Of a DNA stretch of 64,000 nucleotides, positions 10,780 through 24,284 are shown in pieces. The first letter of the stretch is position 1, and each line of letters starts with the position of its first letter. The notes below the pieces were generated by a model. It was given only the letters and a program-made list of their open reading frames with translations. It made no database searches and was not told the origin of the DNA. Source of the stretch: Doris montereyensis (Eukaryota > Mollusca > Gastropoda > Nudibranchia > Dorididae); NCBI GenBank assembly GCA_037039925.1, contig JAXRKP010001345.1:72001-136000 (forward strand), given 5' to 3'. The translations under genes were made by a program, and so were the position numbers.

Positions 10780-13700
10780 GAAAATACTTCAGGTCATTGT
10801 TCTTATATTAAAAAAACACTTCAGGTCATTGTTCTTATATTAAAAAAACACTTCAGGTCATTGTTCTTATATTAAAAAAACACTTCAGGTCATTGTTCTT
10901 ACATTAAAAACATACTTCAGATCATTGTTCTTATATTTTTAAAAAATCTTCAGGTCATTGTTCTTATATTGAAAAAAACACTTTAGGTCATTGTTCTTAT
11001 ATTGAAAAAAACATTTCAGGTCATTGTTCTTATAAGCAAAACATACTTCAGGTAATTGTTCTTATATTGAAAAAAACACTTCAGGTAATTGTTCTTATAT
11101 TCAAAAAACACTCCAGGTCATTGTTCTTCTATCAAAAAAAACACTTCAGGTCATTGTTCTTATATTTAAAAAAACATGTCAGATCATTGTTCTTATATCA
11201 AAAAAACAGTTCAAGTCATTGTTCTTATATTAAAAAAACACTTCCAGTCATTGTTCTTATATTTACAAAAAAATTCCAGTCATTGTTCTTCTATCAAAAA
11301 AACACTTCAGGTCATTGTTCTTGTATAAAAAAAAACACTTCCAGTCGTTGTTCTTATATTTTAAAAAAAAAACTTCAAGTCATTGTTCTTATATCAAAAA
11401 AACATTTCAGGTCACTGTAATTATATCAAAACAACACTTCAGGGCATTGTTCTTCTATCAAAAAAATACTTCAGGTCATTGTTCTTATATAAAAAAAACA
11501 CTTCCAGACATTGTTCTTATATAAAAAAAACACTTCCAGACATTGTTCTTATTTTTTTAAAAACACTTCCAGACATTGTTCTTATATAAAAAAAACACTT
11601 CCAGTCATTGTTCTTATATTAAAAAAACACTTCCAGTCATTTTTCTTATATTAAAAAAACACTTCCAGTCATTGTTCTTATATTAAAAAAACCACTTCCA
11701 GTCATTGTTCTTATATTAAAAAAACACTTCAGGTCATTGTTCTTATATAAAAAAAACTCTTCCAGTCATTGTCCTTATATTAAAAAAACACTTCAAGTTA
11801 TTAATCTTATAGTAGAAAACACTTCAAGTCTGTTATTATAGTTAAAATCACTTCAAGTCATTGTTCTTATAGTAGAAATCATTTCATGTCATTGTTATTA
11901 TAGTAGAAAACACTACAGGTCATTGTTCTTATAATACAAAACACTTCAAGTCATTTGTTCTATATAAAAAGAACACTTCAAGTAGAAGCCATTGTTCTTA
12001 TAGTAGAAATCACTTCAAGTCATTGTTTTTATAATAGAAAACACTTCAAGTCATTGTTCTTATAGCAGAAATCATTTCAGTTCATTGTTCTTATAGTAGA
12101 AATCACTTCAAGTCATTGTTCTTATAGTAGAAAACATTACAAGCCATTGTTCTTATAGTAGAAATCACTTCAGTTCATTGTTCTTATAGTAGAAATCACT
12201 TCAAGTCATTGTTATTATAGTAGAAAACACAACAAGTCATTGTTCTTATAGTAGAAATCACTTCAGGTCATTGTTCTTATATTCACAAAAGTCACTTGAG
12301 GTCATTGTTCTTATATTAAAAAAAAACACTTGAGGTCATTGTTCTTATATTAAAAAACACTTCAAGTCACTGTTCTCATATTTTAAAAAAACACTTCAAG
12401 TCATTGTTCTTATAGTAGAAAACATTTCAAGTCATTGTTCTTATAGTGGAAATCACTTCAAGTCATTGTTCTTATAGTAGAAATAATTTCAAGTCATTGT
12501 TATTATAGTGGAAAACACTAGAAATCACTTCAGTCATTGTTCTTATAGTAGAAAACACTACAAATCATTGTTCTTATATATCAAAAAAAAAGTTTCAAGC
12601 CATTGTTCTTATAGATCTAGTAAAAAACACTTCTTATAAGACATTGTTCTTATAGTAGAAAACACTACAACTCATTGTTCTCAGTAGAATTTACTTCAGT
12701 TCATTGTTCTTATAGTAGAAATCACTTATAGGTCATTGTTCTTATAGTAGAAATCACTTCAGTTCATTGTTCTTATAGTAGAATTCACTTCAGTTCATTG
12801 TTCTTATAGTAGAAATCACTTCAGGTCATTGTTCTTATAGTAGAAATCACTTCAGGGCATTGTTCTTATAGTAGAAAACACTACAAGTCATTGTTCTTAT
12901 AGCAGAAATCACTTCAGGTCATTGTTCTTATAGTAGAAAACACTACAAGTCATTGTTCTTATAGTAGAAATCACTACAAGTCATTGTTCTTATAGTAGAA
13001 AATACTACAAGTCATTGTTCTTATAGTACTACAAGTCATTGTTATTATAGTAGAAAACACTATAAGTCATTGTTATTATAGTAGAAAACACTACACATCA
13101 TTGTTCTTATAGTAGAAAACACTCTAAGTCATTGTTATTATATTAGAAAACATTGTTCTACACATCATTGTTCTTATAGTAGAAAACAATACAAGTCATT
13201 GTTCTTATCATTGTTCTTAGAAAACAGTCATTGTTCTTCAAGTCATTGTTCTTATAGTAGTACACTACAAGTCATTGTTCTTATAGTAGAAATCACTTCA
13301 AGTCATTGTTTTTATAGTAGAAATAATTTCAAGTCATTGTTATTTATAGTTAGAAAACACTACCAGTCATTGTTCTTATAGTAGAAAACACTACAAATCA
13401 TTGTTCTTATATAGAAAAAAAAACATTTCAAGCCATTGTTCTTATAGTAAAAAACACTTCGTCATTGTTCTTATAGTAGAAAACACTACAAGTCATTGTT
13501 CTCAGTAGAATTCACTTCAGTTCATTGTTCTTATAGTAGAATTCACTTCAGTTCATTGTTCTTATGGTAGAAATCACTTCAGGTCATTGTTCTTATAGTA
13601 GAAATCACTTCAGGTCATTGTTCTTATAGTAGAAATCACTACAAGTCATTGTTCTTATAGTAGAAATCACTTCAGGTCATTGTTCTTATAGTAGAAAACA

Positions 13701-15288
13701 CTACAAGTCATTGTTCTTATAGTAGAAATCACTACAAGTCATTGTTCTTATAGTAAAAAAATACTACAAGTCATTGTTATTATAGTAGAAAACACTATAA
13801 GTCATTGTTATTATAGTAGAAAACACTACAAGTCATTGTTATTATAGTAGAAAACACTCTAAGTCATTGTTATTATATTAGAAAACACTACACATCATTG
13901 TTCTTATAGTAGAAAACACTACAAGTCATTGTTCTTATAGTAGAAAACACTTCAAGTCATTGTTCTTATAGTAGTAAACACTACAAGTCATTGTTCTTAT
14001 AGTAGAAATCACTTCAAGTCATTGTTCTTATAGTAGAAATAATTTCAAGTCATTGTTATTATAGTAGAAAACACTACCAGTCATTTCTCTTATAGTAGAA
14101 AACACTACAAGTCATTGTTTTAACAGTAGAAATCACTTCAGTTCATTGTTCTTATAGTAGAAATCACTTCAGGTCATTGTTCTGATAGTAGAAATCACTT
14201 CAGTTCATTGTTCTTATAGTAGAATTCACTTCAGTTCATATAGTAGAAATCACTTCAGGTCATTGTTCTTATAGTAGAAATCACTTCAGGTCATTGTTCT
14301 TATAGTAGAAAACACTACAAGCCATTGTTCTTATAGAAGAAATCACTACAAGTCATTGTTCTTATAGTAGAAAATACTACAAGTCATTGTTCTTATAGTA
14401 GAAAACACTACACGTCATTGTTCTTATAGTAGAAAACACTTCAAGTCATTGTTCTTATAGTAGTAAACACTACAAGTCATTGTTCTTATAGTAGAAAACA
14501 CTACACATCATTGTTTTTATAGTAGAAAACACTACACATCATTGTTCTTATAGTAGAAAACATTACACGTCATTGTTCTTATGGTAGAAAACACTACAAG
14601 TTATTGTTCTTATAGTAGAAAACACTTCAAGCCATTGTTCTTATAGTAGAAAATACTACAAGTCATTGTTCTTATAGTAGAAAACACTACACGTCATTGT
14701 TCTTATAGTAGAAAACACTACAAGTCATTGTTCTTATAGTAGAAAACACTTCAAGTCATTGTTCTTATAGTAGTAAACACTACAAGTCATTGTTCTTATA
14801 GTAGAAAACTACACATCATTGTTTTTATAGTAGAAAACACTACACATCATTGTTCTTATAGTAGAAAACATTACACGTCATTGTTCTTATGGTAGAAAAC
14901 ACTACATGTCATTGTTCTTATAGTAGAAATTACTGCATGTCACTGTTCTTATAGTACATAAACACTACATGTCATTGTTCTTATAGTAGAAAACATTACA
15001 CGTCATTGTTCTTATAGTAGAAGCCACTACAAGTCATTGTTCTTATAGTAGAAAACACTACATGTCATTGTTCTTATAGTGTCATTGTTCTTATAGTAGA
15101 AAATACTACATGTCATTGTTCTTATAGTAGAAAACACTACATGTCATTGTTCTTATAGTAGAAAACACTACATGTCATTGTTCTTATAGTAGAAATTACT
15201 GCATGTCATTGTTCTTATATTAGAAATTACTGCATGTCACTGTTCTTATAACAAAAACACTACATGTCATTGTTCTTATAGTAGAAAT
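10780..15288. repeat. About 31-bp minisatellite, two subfamilies
   Basis: About 145 copies sharing the core TCATTGTTCTTATA. From 10780 to about 11790 the variable half is an A-run type (TTAAAAAAACACTTCAGG). From about 11800 it is GTAGAAATCACTTCAAG or GTAGAAAACACTACAAG. Copies are diverged and often gapped. Several blocks of multiple units recur, for example 14400-14580 compared with 14680-14880, showing higher-order duplication. It fills most of the intron between exons E and F. Confidence 0.92.
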
Positions 15289-16205
15289 TAAGTCATTGTT
15301 CTCATTGTAAAATAGTTCAAGTCATTGTTCTTATTGTAAAATAGTTCAAGTCATTGTTCTTATTGTAAAATAGTTCAAGTCATTGTTCTTATTGTAAAAT
15401 AGTTCAAGTCATTGTTCTTATTGTAAAATAGTTCAAGTCATTGTTCTTATTGTAAAATAGTTCAAGTCATTGTTCTTATTGTAAAATAGTTCAAGTCATT
15501 GTTCTTATTGTAAAATAGTCAAGTCATTGTTCTTATTGTAAAATAGTTCAAGTCATTATTCTTATTGTAAAATAGTTCAAGTCATTGTTCTTATTGTAAA
15601 ATAGTTCAAGTCATTGTTCTTATTGTAAAATCTTCAAGTCATTGTTCTTATTGTAAAATAGTTCAAGTCATTGTTCTTATTGTAAAATAGTTCAAGTCAT
15701 TGTTCTTATTGTAAAATAGTTCAAGTGATTGTTCTTATTGTAAAATAGTTCAAGTCATTGTTCTTATTGTAAAATAGTTCAAGTCATTGTTCTTATTATA
15801 AAATAGTTCAAGTCATTGTTCTTATTGTAAAATAGTTCAAGTCATTGTTCTTATTATAAAATAGTTCAAGTCATTGTTCTTATTGTAAAATAGTTCAAGT
15901 CATTGTTCTTATTATAAAATAGTTCAAGTCATTGTTCTTATTGTAAAATAGTTCAAGTCATTGTTCTTATTGTAAAATAGTTCAAGTGATTGTTCTTATT
16001 GTAAAATAGTTCAAGTCATTGTTCAAAAATAGTCAAGTCATTGTTCTTATTGTAAAATAGTTCAAGTCATTGTTCTCATTATAAAATAGTTCAGTCATTG
16101 TTCTTATTGTAAAACTCTTCAAGTCATTGTTCTTAATGTAAAATAGTTCAAGTCATTGTTCTTATTGTAAAATAGTGCAAGTTATTGTTGTTATTGTAAA
16201 ACAGT
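15289..16205. repeat. 29-bp minisatellite (third subfamily of the same array)
   Basis: About 32 highly homogeneous copies of a 29-bp unit with core AAAATAGTTCAAGTCATTGT followed by TCTTATTGT. It continues the previous array without a gap and shares TTCAAGTCATTGTTCTTAT with it, so it is a derived, more recently amplified form of the same repeat. Confidence 0.93.
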
Positions 16206-16319
16206 TCAAATCTGAAAATGTGAAATTTTATTTTAGTCCAAAGCAATTTTAGTTCTCTAGGTGGACCATACAAATCCTGTGTCCCGTGAATGTTGTGTTT
16301 ATTGTTCTTGAGCCCTTAG

Positions 16320-16321
<2 letters not shown>

Positions 16322-16385
<64 letters not shown>

Positions 16386-16386
16386 G

Positions 16387-16425
<39 letters not shown>
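16322..16425. repeat. (AAT)n microsatellite
   Basis: About 34 AAT/TAA trinucleotides with one AACGAT interruption near 16382. It is followed by ACTTTATTGATTGAAAG, which resembles a retrotransposon or SINE tail region in reverse, but no element body can be supported. It is in the intron just downstream of exon E. Confidence 0.95.
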
Positions 16426-16428
<3 letters not shown>

Positions 16429-16650
16429 TATTGATTGAAAGAAGGAAATTACATGTGATTTGTTAGGTATTAAAACTTATTATTAAAACTTAGTATTAAA
16501 AGTTATTCCTGAAAGAAGTTGAAATAAAAAAGCAAACAAAACACGAACGAATGACACATGGAAAAAAAGTGACCGTTCTTATTATAAAAAAAGGGTTTTC
16601 GCTTGAACACCCCCGGCATCACTACATCAGCACAGCGACCTTTGACCTAC

Positions 16651-16932
16651 CGGCACTTGCGACTGACCCTGGTTGATGATGTGCTGATGGGCGGCAGGCG
16701 TGGCGGTGGCGGCGGCCAAGGGGATTCCCCCCTGCTGCTGCATCTGCAGGTTGGCCATGGCCTGCATGATGGCTTTGGTTGGCTAGGAGGTTTTGCATGG
16801 GCTGCGAGGGTGATGATCTGGCCAGCACTGTTAATCATCTGAGGCTGTGAGGTGATGATCTGGCCAGCGCTGTTGATCATCTGGGGCTGGGTGAGCCGTA
16901 GGGGGCTGATGGGCATTGGCCGCGTTCTGCTG
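16651..16932 (-). CDS. PHC: Polyhomeotic-like exon E, Gln/Met-rich, with frame slips
   Basis: Acceptor is TTTGTTTTCAAG; donor is GTGCCG|gtaggt. The exon is 282 bp. No single frame is satisfactory. It enters in phase 0 as QQNAANAHQPP. A second frame carries TQPQMINSAGQIIT twice in tandem. A third carries KAIMQAMANLQMQQQGGIPL and ends HIINQGQSQVP in phase 0 at the donor. Each change fits one extra C in a C run, near 16890, 16831 and 16783. Because three extra bases sum to a codon, total length stays a multiple of three. Hydrophobic and Gln-rich segments like this are usual in the N-terminal half of polyhomeotic proteins. Homopolymer sequence error is the simplest cause; a decayed copy is possible. 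Confidence 0.65.
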
Positions 16933-16974
16933 CTTGAAAACAAAGAGAGTTGGGAGTGAGATACAAACTCATCA

Positions 16975-17335
16975 CTCTTAATCTGTCTGTCATTCCTTAT
17001 CTCTAATTATTGGTCTGTCCCCGTCTATCTGTCTGTATGTATTTCTATATCTCTCTTCTCTTTTCATCCCTATCTGTCTCTTTTCTATCTGTCTGTTTCC
17101 CTCTTTCTAATCTGTCTGCTTGTCTGTCTCTCTCTTTTATCTTTGTCTGTTTTGCATGTGTGTGTATAGATATATATATATATATATAATATTTCCTTCT
17201 ATTTCTCTACCTGTGAGAGAAACTCATTTCTCTTTCCACTACAAACTACAACTCCTCTCACTCTTTATCTCTGTCTGTCAATCTCAATCTCTTTGTCAGT
17301 CTGCATCTTTCTATCTGTCTACATCTGCCTAGTTT
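16975..17335. repeat. TCTG/TC-rich low-complexity tract
   Basis: Degenerate TCTGTCTG, TATCTCTC and (TA)n (17169-17186) stretches without a stable period. No coding segment is supported. It begins about 40 bp upstream of the exon E acceptor, on the pyrimidine-poor side relative to the gene strand. Confidence 0.75.
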
Positions 17336-17344
17336 CAAACTCAA

Positions 17345-20300
17345 AATTTAGTAAAAGTTCTCTGTTTTTTTATTTCTTTCGTAATTTGAACTTAAAATTA
17401 GTAACAACTTGGCGTTCAACAGTTTGAATCTGAAAATTTAGGTAACGATTTAAACCTAAAATCTACTTGTAACAGTTTGAATCTTAGGTAACGATTTAAA
17501 CCTAAAATCTACTTGTAACAGTTTGAATCTGAATATTTAGGTAACGATTTAAACCTAAAATCTACTTGTAACAGTTTGAATCTGAATATTTAGGTAACGA
17601 TTTAAACCTAAAATCTACTTGTAACAGTTTGAATCTGAATATTTAGCTAACGATTTAAACCTAAAATCTACTTGTAACAGTTTGAATCTGAATATTTAGG
17701 TAACGATTTAAACCTAAAATCTACTTGTAAGAGTTTGAATCTGAAAATTTAGGTAACGATTTAAACCTAAAATCTACTTGTAACAGTTTGAATCTGATAT
17801 TTAGGTAACGATTTAAACCTAAAATCTACATGTAACAGTTTGAATCTGATATTTAGGTAACGATTTAAACCTAAAATCTACTTGTAAGAGTTTGAATCTG
17901 AAAATTTAGGTAACGATTTAAACCTAAAATCTACTTGTAACAGTTTGAATCTGATATTTAGGTAACGATTTAAACCTAAAATCTACTTGTAACAGTTTGA
18001 ATCTGAAAATTTAGGTAACGATTTAAACCTAAAATCTACTTGTAACAGTTTGAATCTGAATATTTAGGTACCGATTTAAACCTAAAATCTACTTGTAACA
18101 GTTTGAATCTGAATATTTAGGTAACGATTTAAACCTAAAATCTACTTGTAAGAGTTTGAATCTGAATATTTAGGTAATTCGATTTAAACCTAAAATCTAC
18201 TTGTAACAGTTTGAATCTGAATATTTAGGTAACGATTTAAACCTAAAATCTACTTGTAACAGTTTGAATCTGATATTTAGGTAATGATTTAAACCTAAAA
18301 TCTACTTGTAACAGTTTGAATCTGAAAATTTAGGTAACAATTTAAACCTAAAATCTACTTGTAACAGTTTGAATCTGAAAATTTAGGTAACGATTTAAAC
18401 TTAAAATCTACTTGTAACAGTTTGAATCTGAATATTTAGGTAACGATTTAAACCTAAAATCTACTTGTAAGAGTTTGAATCTGAATATTAAGGTAACGAT
18501 TTAAACCTAAAATCTACTTGTAACAGTTTGAATCTGAATATTTAGGTAACGATTTAAACCTAAAATCTACTTGTAACAGTTTGAATCTGAATATTTAGGT
18601 AACGATTTAAACCTAAAATCTACTTGTAAGAGTTTGAATCTGAATATTTAGGTAACGATTTAAACCTAAAATCTACTTGTAAGTTTGAATCTGAATATTT
18701 AGGTAACGATTTAAACCTAAAATCTACTTGTAAGAGTTTGAATCTGAAAATTTAGGTAACGATTTAAACCTAAAATCTACTTGTAACAGTTTGAATCTGA
18801 ATATTTAGGTAACGATTTAAACCTAAAATCTACTTGTAACAGTTTGAATCTGAATATTTAGGTAACGATTTAAACCTAAAATCTACTTGTAACAGTTTGA
18901 ATCTGAATATTTAGGTAACGATTTAAACCTAAAATCTACTTGTAACAGTTTGAATCTGAATATTTAGGTAACGATTTAAACCTAAAATCTACTTGTAACA
19001 GTTTGAATCTGAATATTTAGGTAACAATTTAAACCTAAAATCTACTTGTAACAGTTTGAATCTGAAAATTTAGGTAACGATTTAAACATAAAATCTACTT
19101 GTAACAGTTTGAATCTGAATATTTAGGTAACGATTTAAACCTAAAATCTACTTGTAACAGTTTGAATCTGAAAATTTAGGTAACAATTTAAACCTAAAAT
19201 CTACTTGTAACAGTTTGAATCTGAAAATTTAGGTAACGATTTAAACTTAAAATCTACTTGTAACAGTTTGAATCTGAATATTTAGGTAACGATTTAAACC
19301 TAAAATCTACTTGTAAGAGTTTGAATCTGAATATTAAGGTAACGATTTAAACCTAAAATCTACTTGTAACAGTTTGAATCTGAATATTTAGGTAACGATT
19401 TAAACCTAAAATCTACTTGTAACAGTTTGAATCTGAATATTTAGGTAACGATTTAAACCTAAAATCTACTTGTAAGAGTTTGAATCTGAATATTTAGGTA
19501 ACGATTTAAACCTAAAATCTACTTGTAAGAGTTTGAATCTGAATATCTAGGTAACGATTTAAACCTAAAATCTACTTGTAACAGTTTGAATCTGAAAATT
19601 TAGGTAACGATTTAAACCTAAAATCTACTTGTAACAGTTTGAATCTGAATATTTAGGTAACGATTTAAACCTAAAATCTACTTGTAACAGTTTGAATCTG
19701 AATATTTAGGTAACGATTTAAACCTAAAATCTACTTGTAACAGTTTGAATCTGAAAATTTAGGTAACGATTTAAACCTAAAATCTACTTGTAACAGTTTG
19801 AATCTGAATATTTAGGTAACGATTTAAACCTAAAATCTACTTGTAACAGTCTGAATCTGAATATTTAGGTAACGATTTAAACCTAAAATCTACTTGTAAG
19901 AGTTTGAATCTGAAAATTTAGGTAACGATTTAAACGAAAAAATCTACTTGTAACAGTTTGAATCTGAATATTTAGGTAACGATTTAAACCTAAAATCTAC
20001 TTGTAACAGTTTGAATCTGAATATTTAGCTAACGATTTAAACCTAAAATCTACTTGTAACAGTTTGAATCTGAATATTTAGGTAACGATTTAAATCTAAA
20101 ATCTACTTGTAAGAGTTTGAATCTGAAAATTTAGGTAACGATTTAAACCTAAAATCTACTTGTAACAGTTTGAATCTGAATATTTAGGTAACGATTTAAA
20201 CCTAAAATCTACTTGTAACAGTTTGAATCTGAAAATTTAGGTAACGATTTAAACCTAAAATCTACTTGTAACAGTTTGAATCTGAATATTTAGGTAACGA

Positions 20301-23300
20301 TTTAAACCTAAAATCTACCTGTAACAGTTTGAATCTGAATATTTAGGTAAACGATTTAAACCTAAAATCTACTTGTAACAGTTTGAATCTGAATATTTAG
20401 GTAACGATTTAAACCTAAAATCTACTTGTAACAGTTTGAATCTGAATATTTAGGTAACAATTTAAACCTAAAATCTACTTGTAACAGTTTGAATCTGAAT
20501 ATTTAGGTAACGATTTAAACCTAAAATCTACTTGTAGCAGTTTGAATCTGAATATTTAGGTAACGATTTAAATCTAAAATCTACTTGTAACAGTTTGAAT
20601 CTGAATATTTAGGTAACGATTTAAACCTAAAATTTACTTGTAAGAGTTTGAATCTGAATATTTAGGTAACGATTTAAACCTAAAATCTACTTGTAACAGT
20701 TTGAATCTGAATATTTAGGTAACGATTTAAACCTAAAATCTACTTGTAACAGTTTGAATCTGAATATTTAGCTAACGATTTAAACCTAAAATCTACTTGT
20801 AAGAGTTTGAATCTGAATATTTAGGTAAGAGTTTGAATCTGAATATTTAGGTAACGATTTAAATCTAAAATCTACTTGTAAGAGTTTGAATGTGAAAATT
20901 TAGGTAATGATTTAAACCTAAAATCTACTTGTAACAGTTTGAATCTGAATATTTAGGTAACGATTTAAACCTAAAATCTACTTGTAACAGTTTGAATCTG
21001 AAAATTTAGGTAACGATTTTAAACCTAAAATCTACTTGTAACAGTTTGAATCTGAATATTTAGGTAACGATTTAAACCTAAAATCTACCTGTAACAGTTT
21101 GAATCTGAATATTTAGGTAACGATTTAAACCTAAAATCTACTTTGTAACAGTTTGAATCTGAATATTTAGGTAACGATTTAAACCTAAAATCTACTTGTA
21201 ACAGTTTGAATCTGAAAATTTAGGTAACGATTTAAACCTAAAATCTACTTGTAACAGTTTGAATCTGAATATTTAGGTAACGATTTAAACCTAAAATCTA
21301 CTTGTAGCAGTTTGAATCTGAATATTTAGGTAACGATTTAAACCTAAAATCTACTTGTAACAGTTTGAATCTGAATATTTAGGAATTTAAACCTAAAATC
21401 TACTTGTAACAGTTTGAATCTGAAAATTTAGGTAACGATTTAAACCTAAAATCTACTTGTAACAGTCTGAATCTGAATATTTAGGTAACGATTTAAACTT
21501 AAAATCTACTTGTAACAGTTTGAATCTGAATATTTAGGCAACGATTTAAACCTAAAATCTACTTGTAACAGTTTGAATCTTAGGTAACGATTTAAACCTA
21601 AAATCTACTTGAAAGAGTTTGAATCTGAATATTTAGGTAACAATTTAAACCTAAAATCTACTTGTAAGAGTTTGAATCTGAATATTTAGGTAACGATTTA
21701 AACCTAAAATCTACTTGTAAGAGTTTGAATCTGAAAATTTAGGTAACGATTTAAACCTAAAATCTACTTGTAAGAGTTTGAATCTGAATATTTAGGTAAC
21801 GATTTAAACCTAAACCTACTTGTAAGAGTTTGAATCTGAATATTTAGGTAACGATTTAAACCTAAAATCTACTTGTAACAGTTTGAATCTGAATATTTAG
21901 GTAACGATTTAAACCTAAAATCTACTTGTAACAGTTTGAATCTGAATATTTAGGTAACGATTTAAACCTAAAATCTACTTGTAACAGTTTGAATCTGAAT
22001 ATTTAGGTAACGATTTAAACCTAAAATCTACTTGTAACAGTTTGAATCTGAATATTTAGGTAACGATTTAAACCTAAAATCTACTTGTAAGAATTTGAAT
22101 CTGAAAATTTAGGTAACGATTTAAACGAAAAAAATCTACTTGTAACAGTTTGAATCTGAATATTTAGGTAACGATTTAAACCTAAAATCTACTTGTAAGA
22201 GTTTGAATCTGAATATTTAGGTAACGATTTAAACCTAAAATCTACTTGTAAGAGTTTGAATCTGAATATTTAGGTAACGATTTAAATCTAAAATCTAGTT
22301 GTAAGAGTTTGAATCTGAAAATTTAGGTAACGATTTAAACCTAAAATCTACTTGTAAGAGTTTGAATCTGAATATTTAGGTAACGATTTAAACCTAAAAT
22401 CTACTTGTAAGAGTTTGAATCTGAATATTTAGGTAACGATTTAAACCTAAAATCTACTTGTAACAGTTTGAATCTGAAAATTTAGGTAACGATTTAAACC
22501 TAAAATCTACTTGTAACAGTTTGAATCTGAACATTTAGGTAACGATTTAAACCTAAAATCTACCTGTAACAGTTTGAATCTGAATATTTAGGTAACGATT
22601 TAAACCTAAAATCTACTTGTAAGAGTTTGAATCTGAATATTTAGGTAACGATTTAAATCTAAAATCTACTTGTAAGAGTTTGAATCTGAATATTTAGGTA
22701 ACGATTTAAACCTAAAATCTACTTGTAACAGTTTGAATCTGAATATTTAGGTAACGATTTAAACCTAAAATCTACTTGTAGCAGTTTGAATCTGAATATT
22801 TAGGTAACGATTTAAACCTAAAATCTACTTGTAAGAGTGAATCTGAAAATTTAGGTAACAATTTAAACCTAAAATCTACTTGTAAGAGTTTGAATCTGAA
22901 TATTTAGGTAACGATTTAAACCTAAAATCTACTTGTAACAGTTTGAATCTGAATATTTAGGTAACGATTTAAACCTAAAATCTACTTGTAATAGTTTGAA
23001 TCTGAATATTTAGGTAACAATTTAAACCTAAAATCTACTTGTAACAGTTTAAATCTGAATATTTAGGTAACGATTTAAACCTAAAATCTACTTGTAACAG
23101 TTTGAATCTGAATATTTAGGTAACGATTTAAACCTAAAATCTACTTGTAAGAGTCTGAATCTGAATATTTAGGTAACGATTTAAACCTAAAATCTACTTG
23201 TAACAGTTTGAATCTGAATATTTAGGTAACGATTTAAACCTAAAATCTACTTGTAAGAGTCTGAATCTGAATATTTAGCTAACGATTTAAACCTAAAATC

Positions 23301-24047
23301 TACTTGTAACAGTTTGAATCTGAATATTTAGGTAACGATTTAAACCTAAAATCTACTTGTAAGAGTTTGAATTTGAATATTTAGGTAACGATTTAAACCT
23401 AAAATCTACTTGTAAGAGTCTGAATCTGAATATTTAGGTAACGATTTAAACCTAAAATCTACTTGTAAGAGTCTGAATCTGAATATTTAGGTAACGATTT
23501 AAACCTAAAATCTACTTGTAAGAGTTTGAATCTGAATATTGAGGTAACGATTTAAACCTAAAAATCTACTTGTAGGAGTTTGAATCTGAATATTGAGGTA
23601 ACGATTTAAACCTAAAATCTACTTGTAAGAGTTTGAATCTGAATATTTAGGTAACGATTTAAACCTAAAATCTACTTGTAACAATTTGAATCTGAATATT
23701 TGGTAACGATTTAAACCTAAAATCTACTTGTAACAGTTTGAATCTGAATATTTAGGTAACGATTTAAACCTAAAATCTACTTGTAAGAGTTTGAATCTGA
23801 ATATTTAGGTAATGATTTAAGCCTAAAATCTACTTGTAAGAGTTTGAATCTGAATATTTAGGTAACAATTTAAACCTAAAATCTACTTGTAAGAGTTTGA
23901 ATCTGAATAATGAGGTAACGATTTAAACCTAAAATCTACTTGTAAGAGTTTGAATCTGAATATTGAGGTAACGATTTCGCCTAAAATCTACTTGTAAGAG
24001 TTTGAATCTGAATATTGAGGTAACGATTTAAACCTAAAATCTACTTG
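17345..24047. repeat. 53-bp minisatellite array, 6.7 kb
   Basis: About 125 copies of a 53-bp unit made of two related halves: GTAACGATTTAAACCTAAAA plus TCTACTT, and GTAACAGTTTGAATCTGAAT plus ATTTAG. Copies are very homogeneous; variants include GTAAGAG for GTAACAG, AAAATTTAG for ATATTTAG and ATATTGAG near the right end. Diverged single halves lie at 17345-17430. Multi-unit blocks repeat, for example around 18330-18700 and 19060-19560. It is in the intron between exons D and E, the largest array outside the inverted arms. Confidence 0.95.
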
Positions 24048-24284
24048 TAAAGGCTCATCTATTATCTATGTTAGTCATGGCCAATCTTTTGCCTTCACAT
24101 CCGGATCAAGAGATCCACACTACAGTAGACCCAACCTGCAGGCACAACACAAACCTGGACAAGGAGGGCAATGAATTAATAAGCCTAAATGGATGCGACA
24201 TTTTAAATGAAGAGAATTAGGGGCTGATATTAGACCCAAAGATGTTGTAGTTGTAGAATCCAATCTGAATGTCGTTCTTGCTTT
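24048..24284 (+). mobile_element. Possible non-LTR retrotransposon endonuclease fragment
   Basis: Unique sequence between two arrays. In one plus frame it reads HNTNLDKEGNELISLNGCDI then LNEEN and a stop at 24218-24220. That resembles the end of a LINE-type apurinic endonuclease domain (pattern: T.VD.NG..LI.LC...L.ILNG). Only some 40 codons can be compared and no catalytic residue is covered, so the assignment is weak. Confidence 0.25.

Noticed and set aside
17345..24047. CRISPR-like regular array
   Set aside because: Units are contiguous and nearly identical without unique spacers; the context is a eukaryotic intron.
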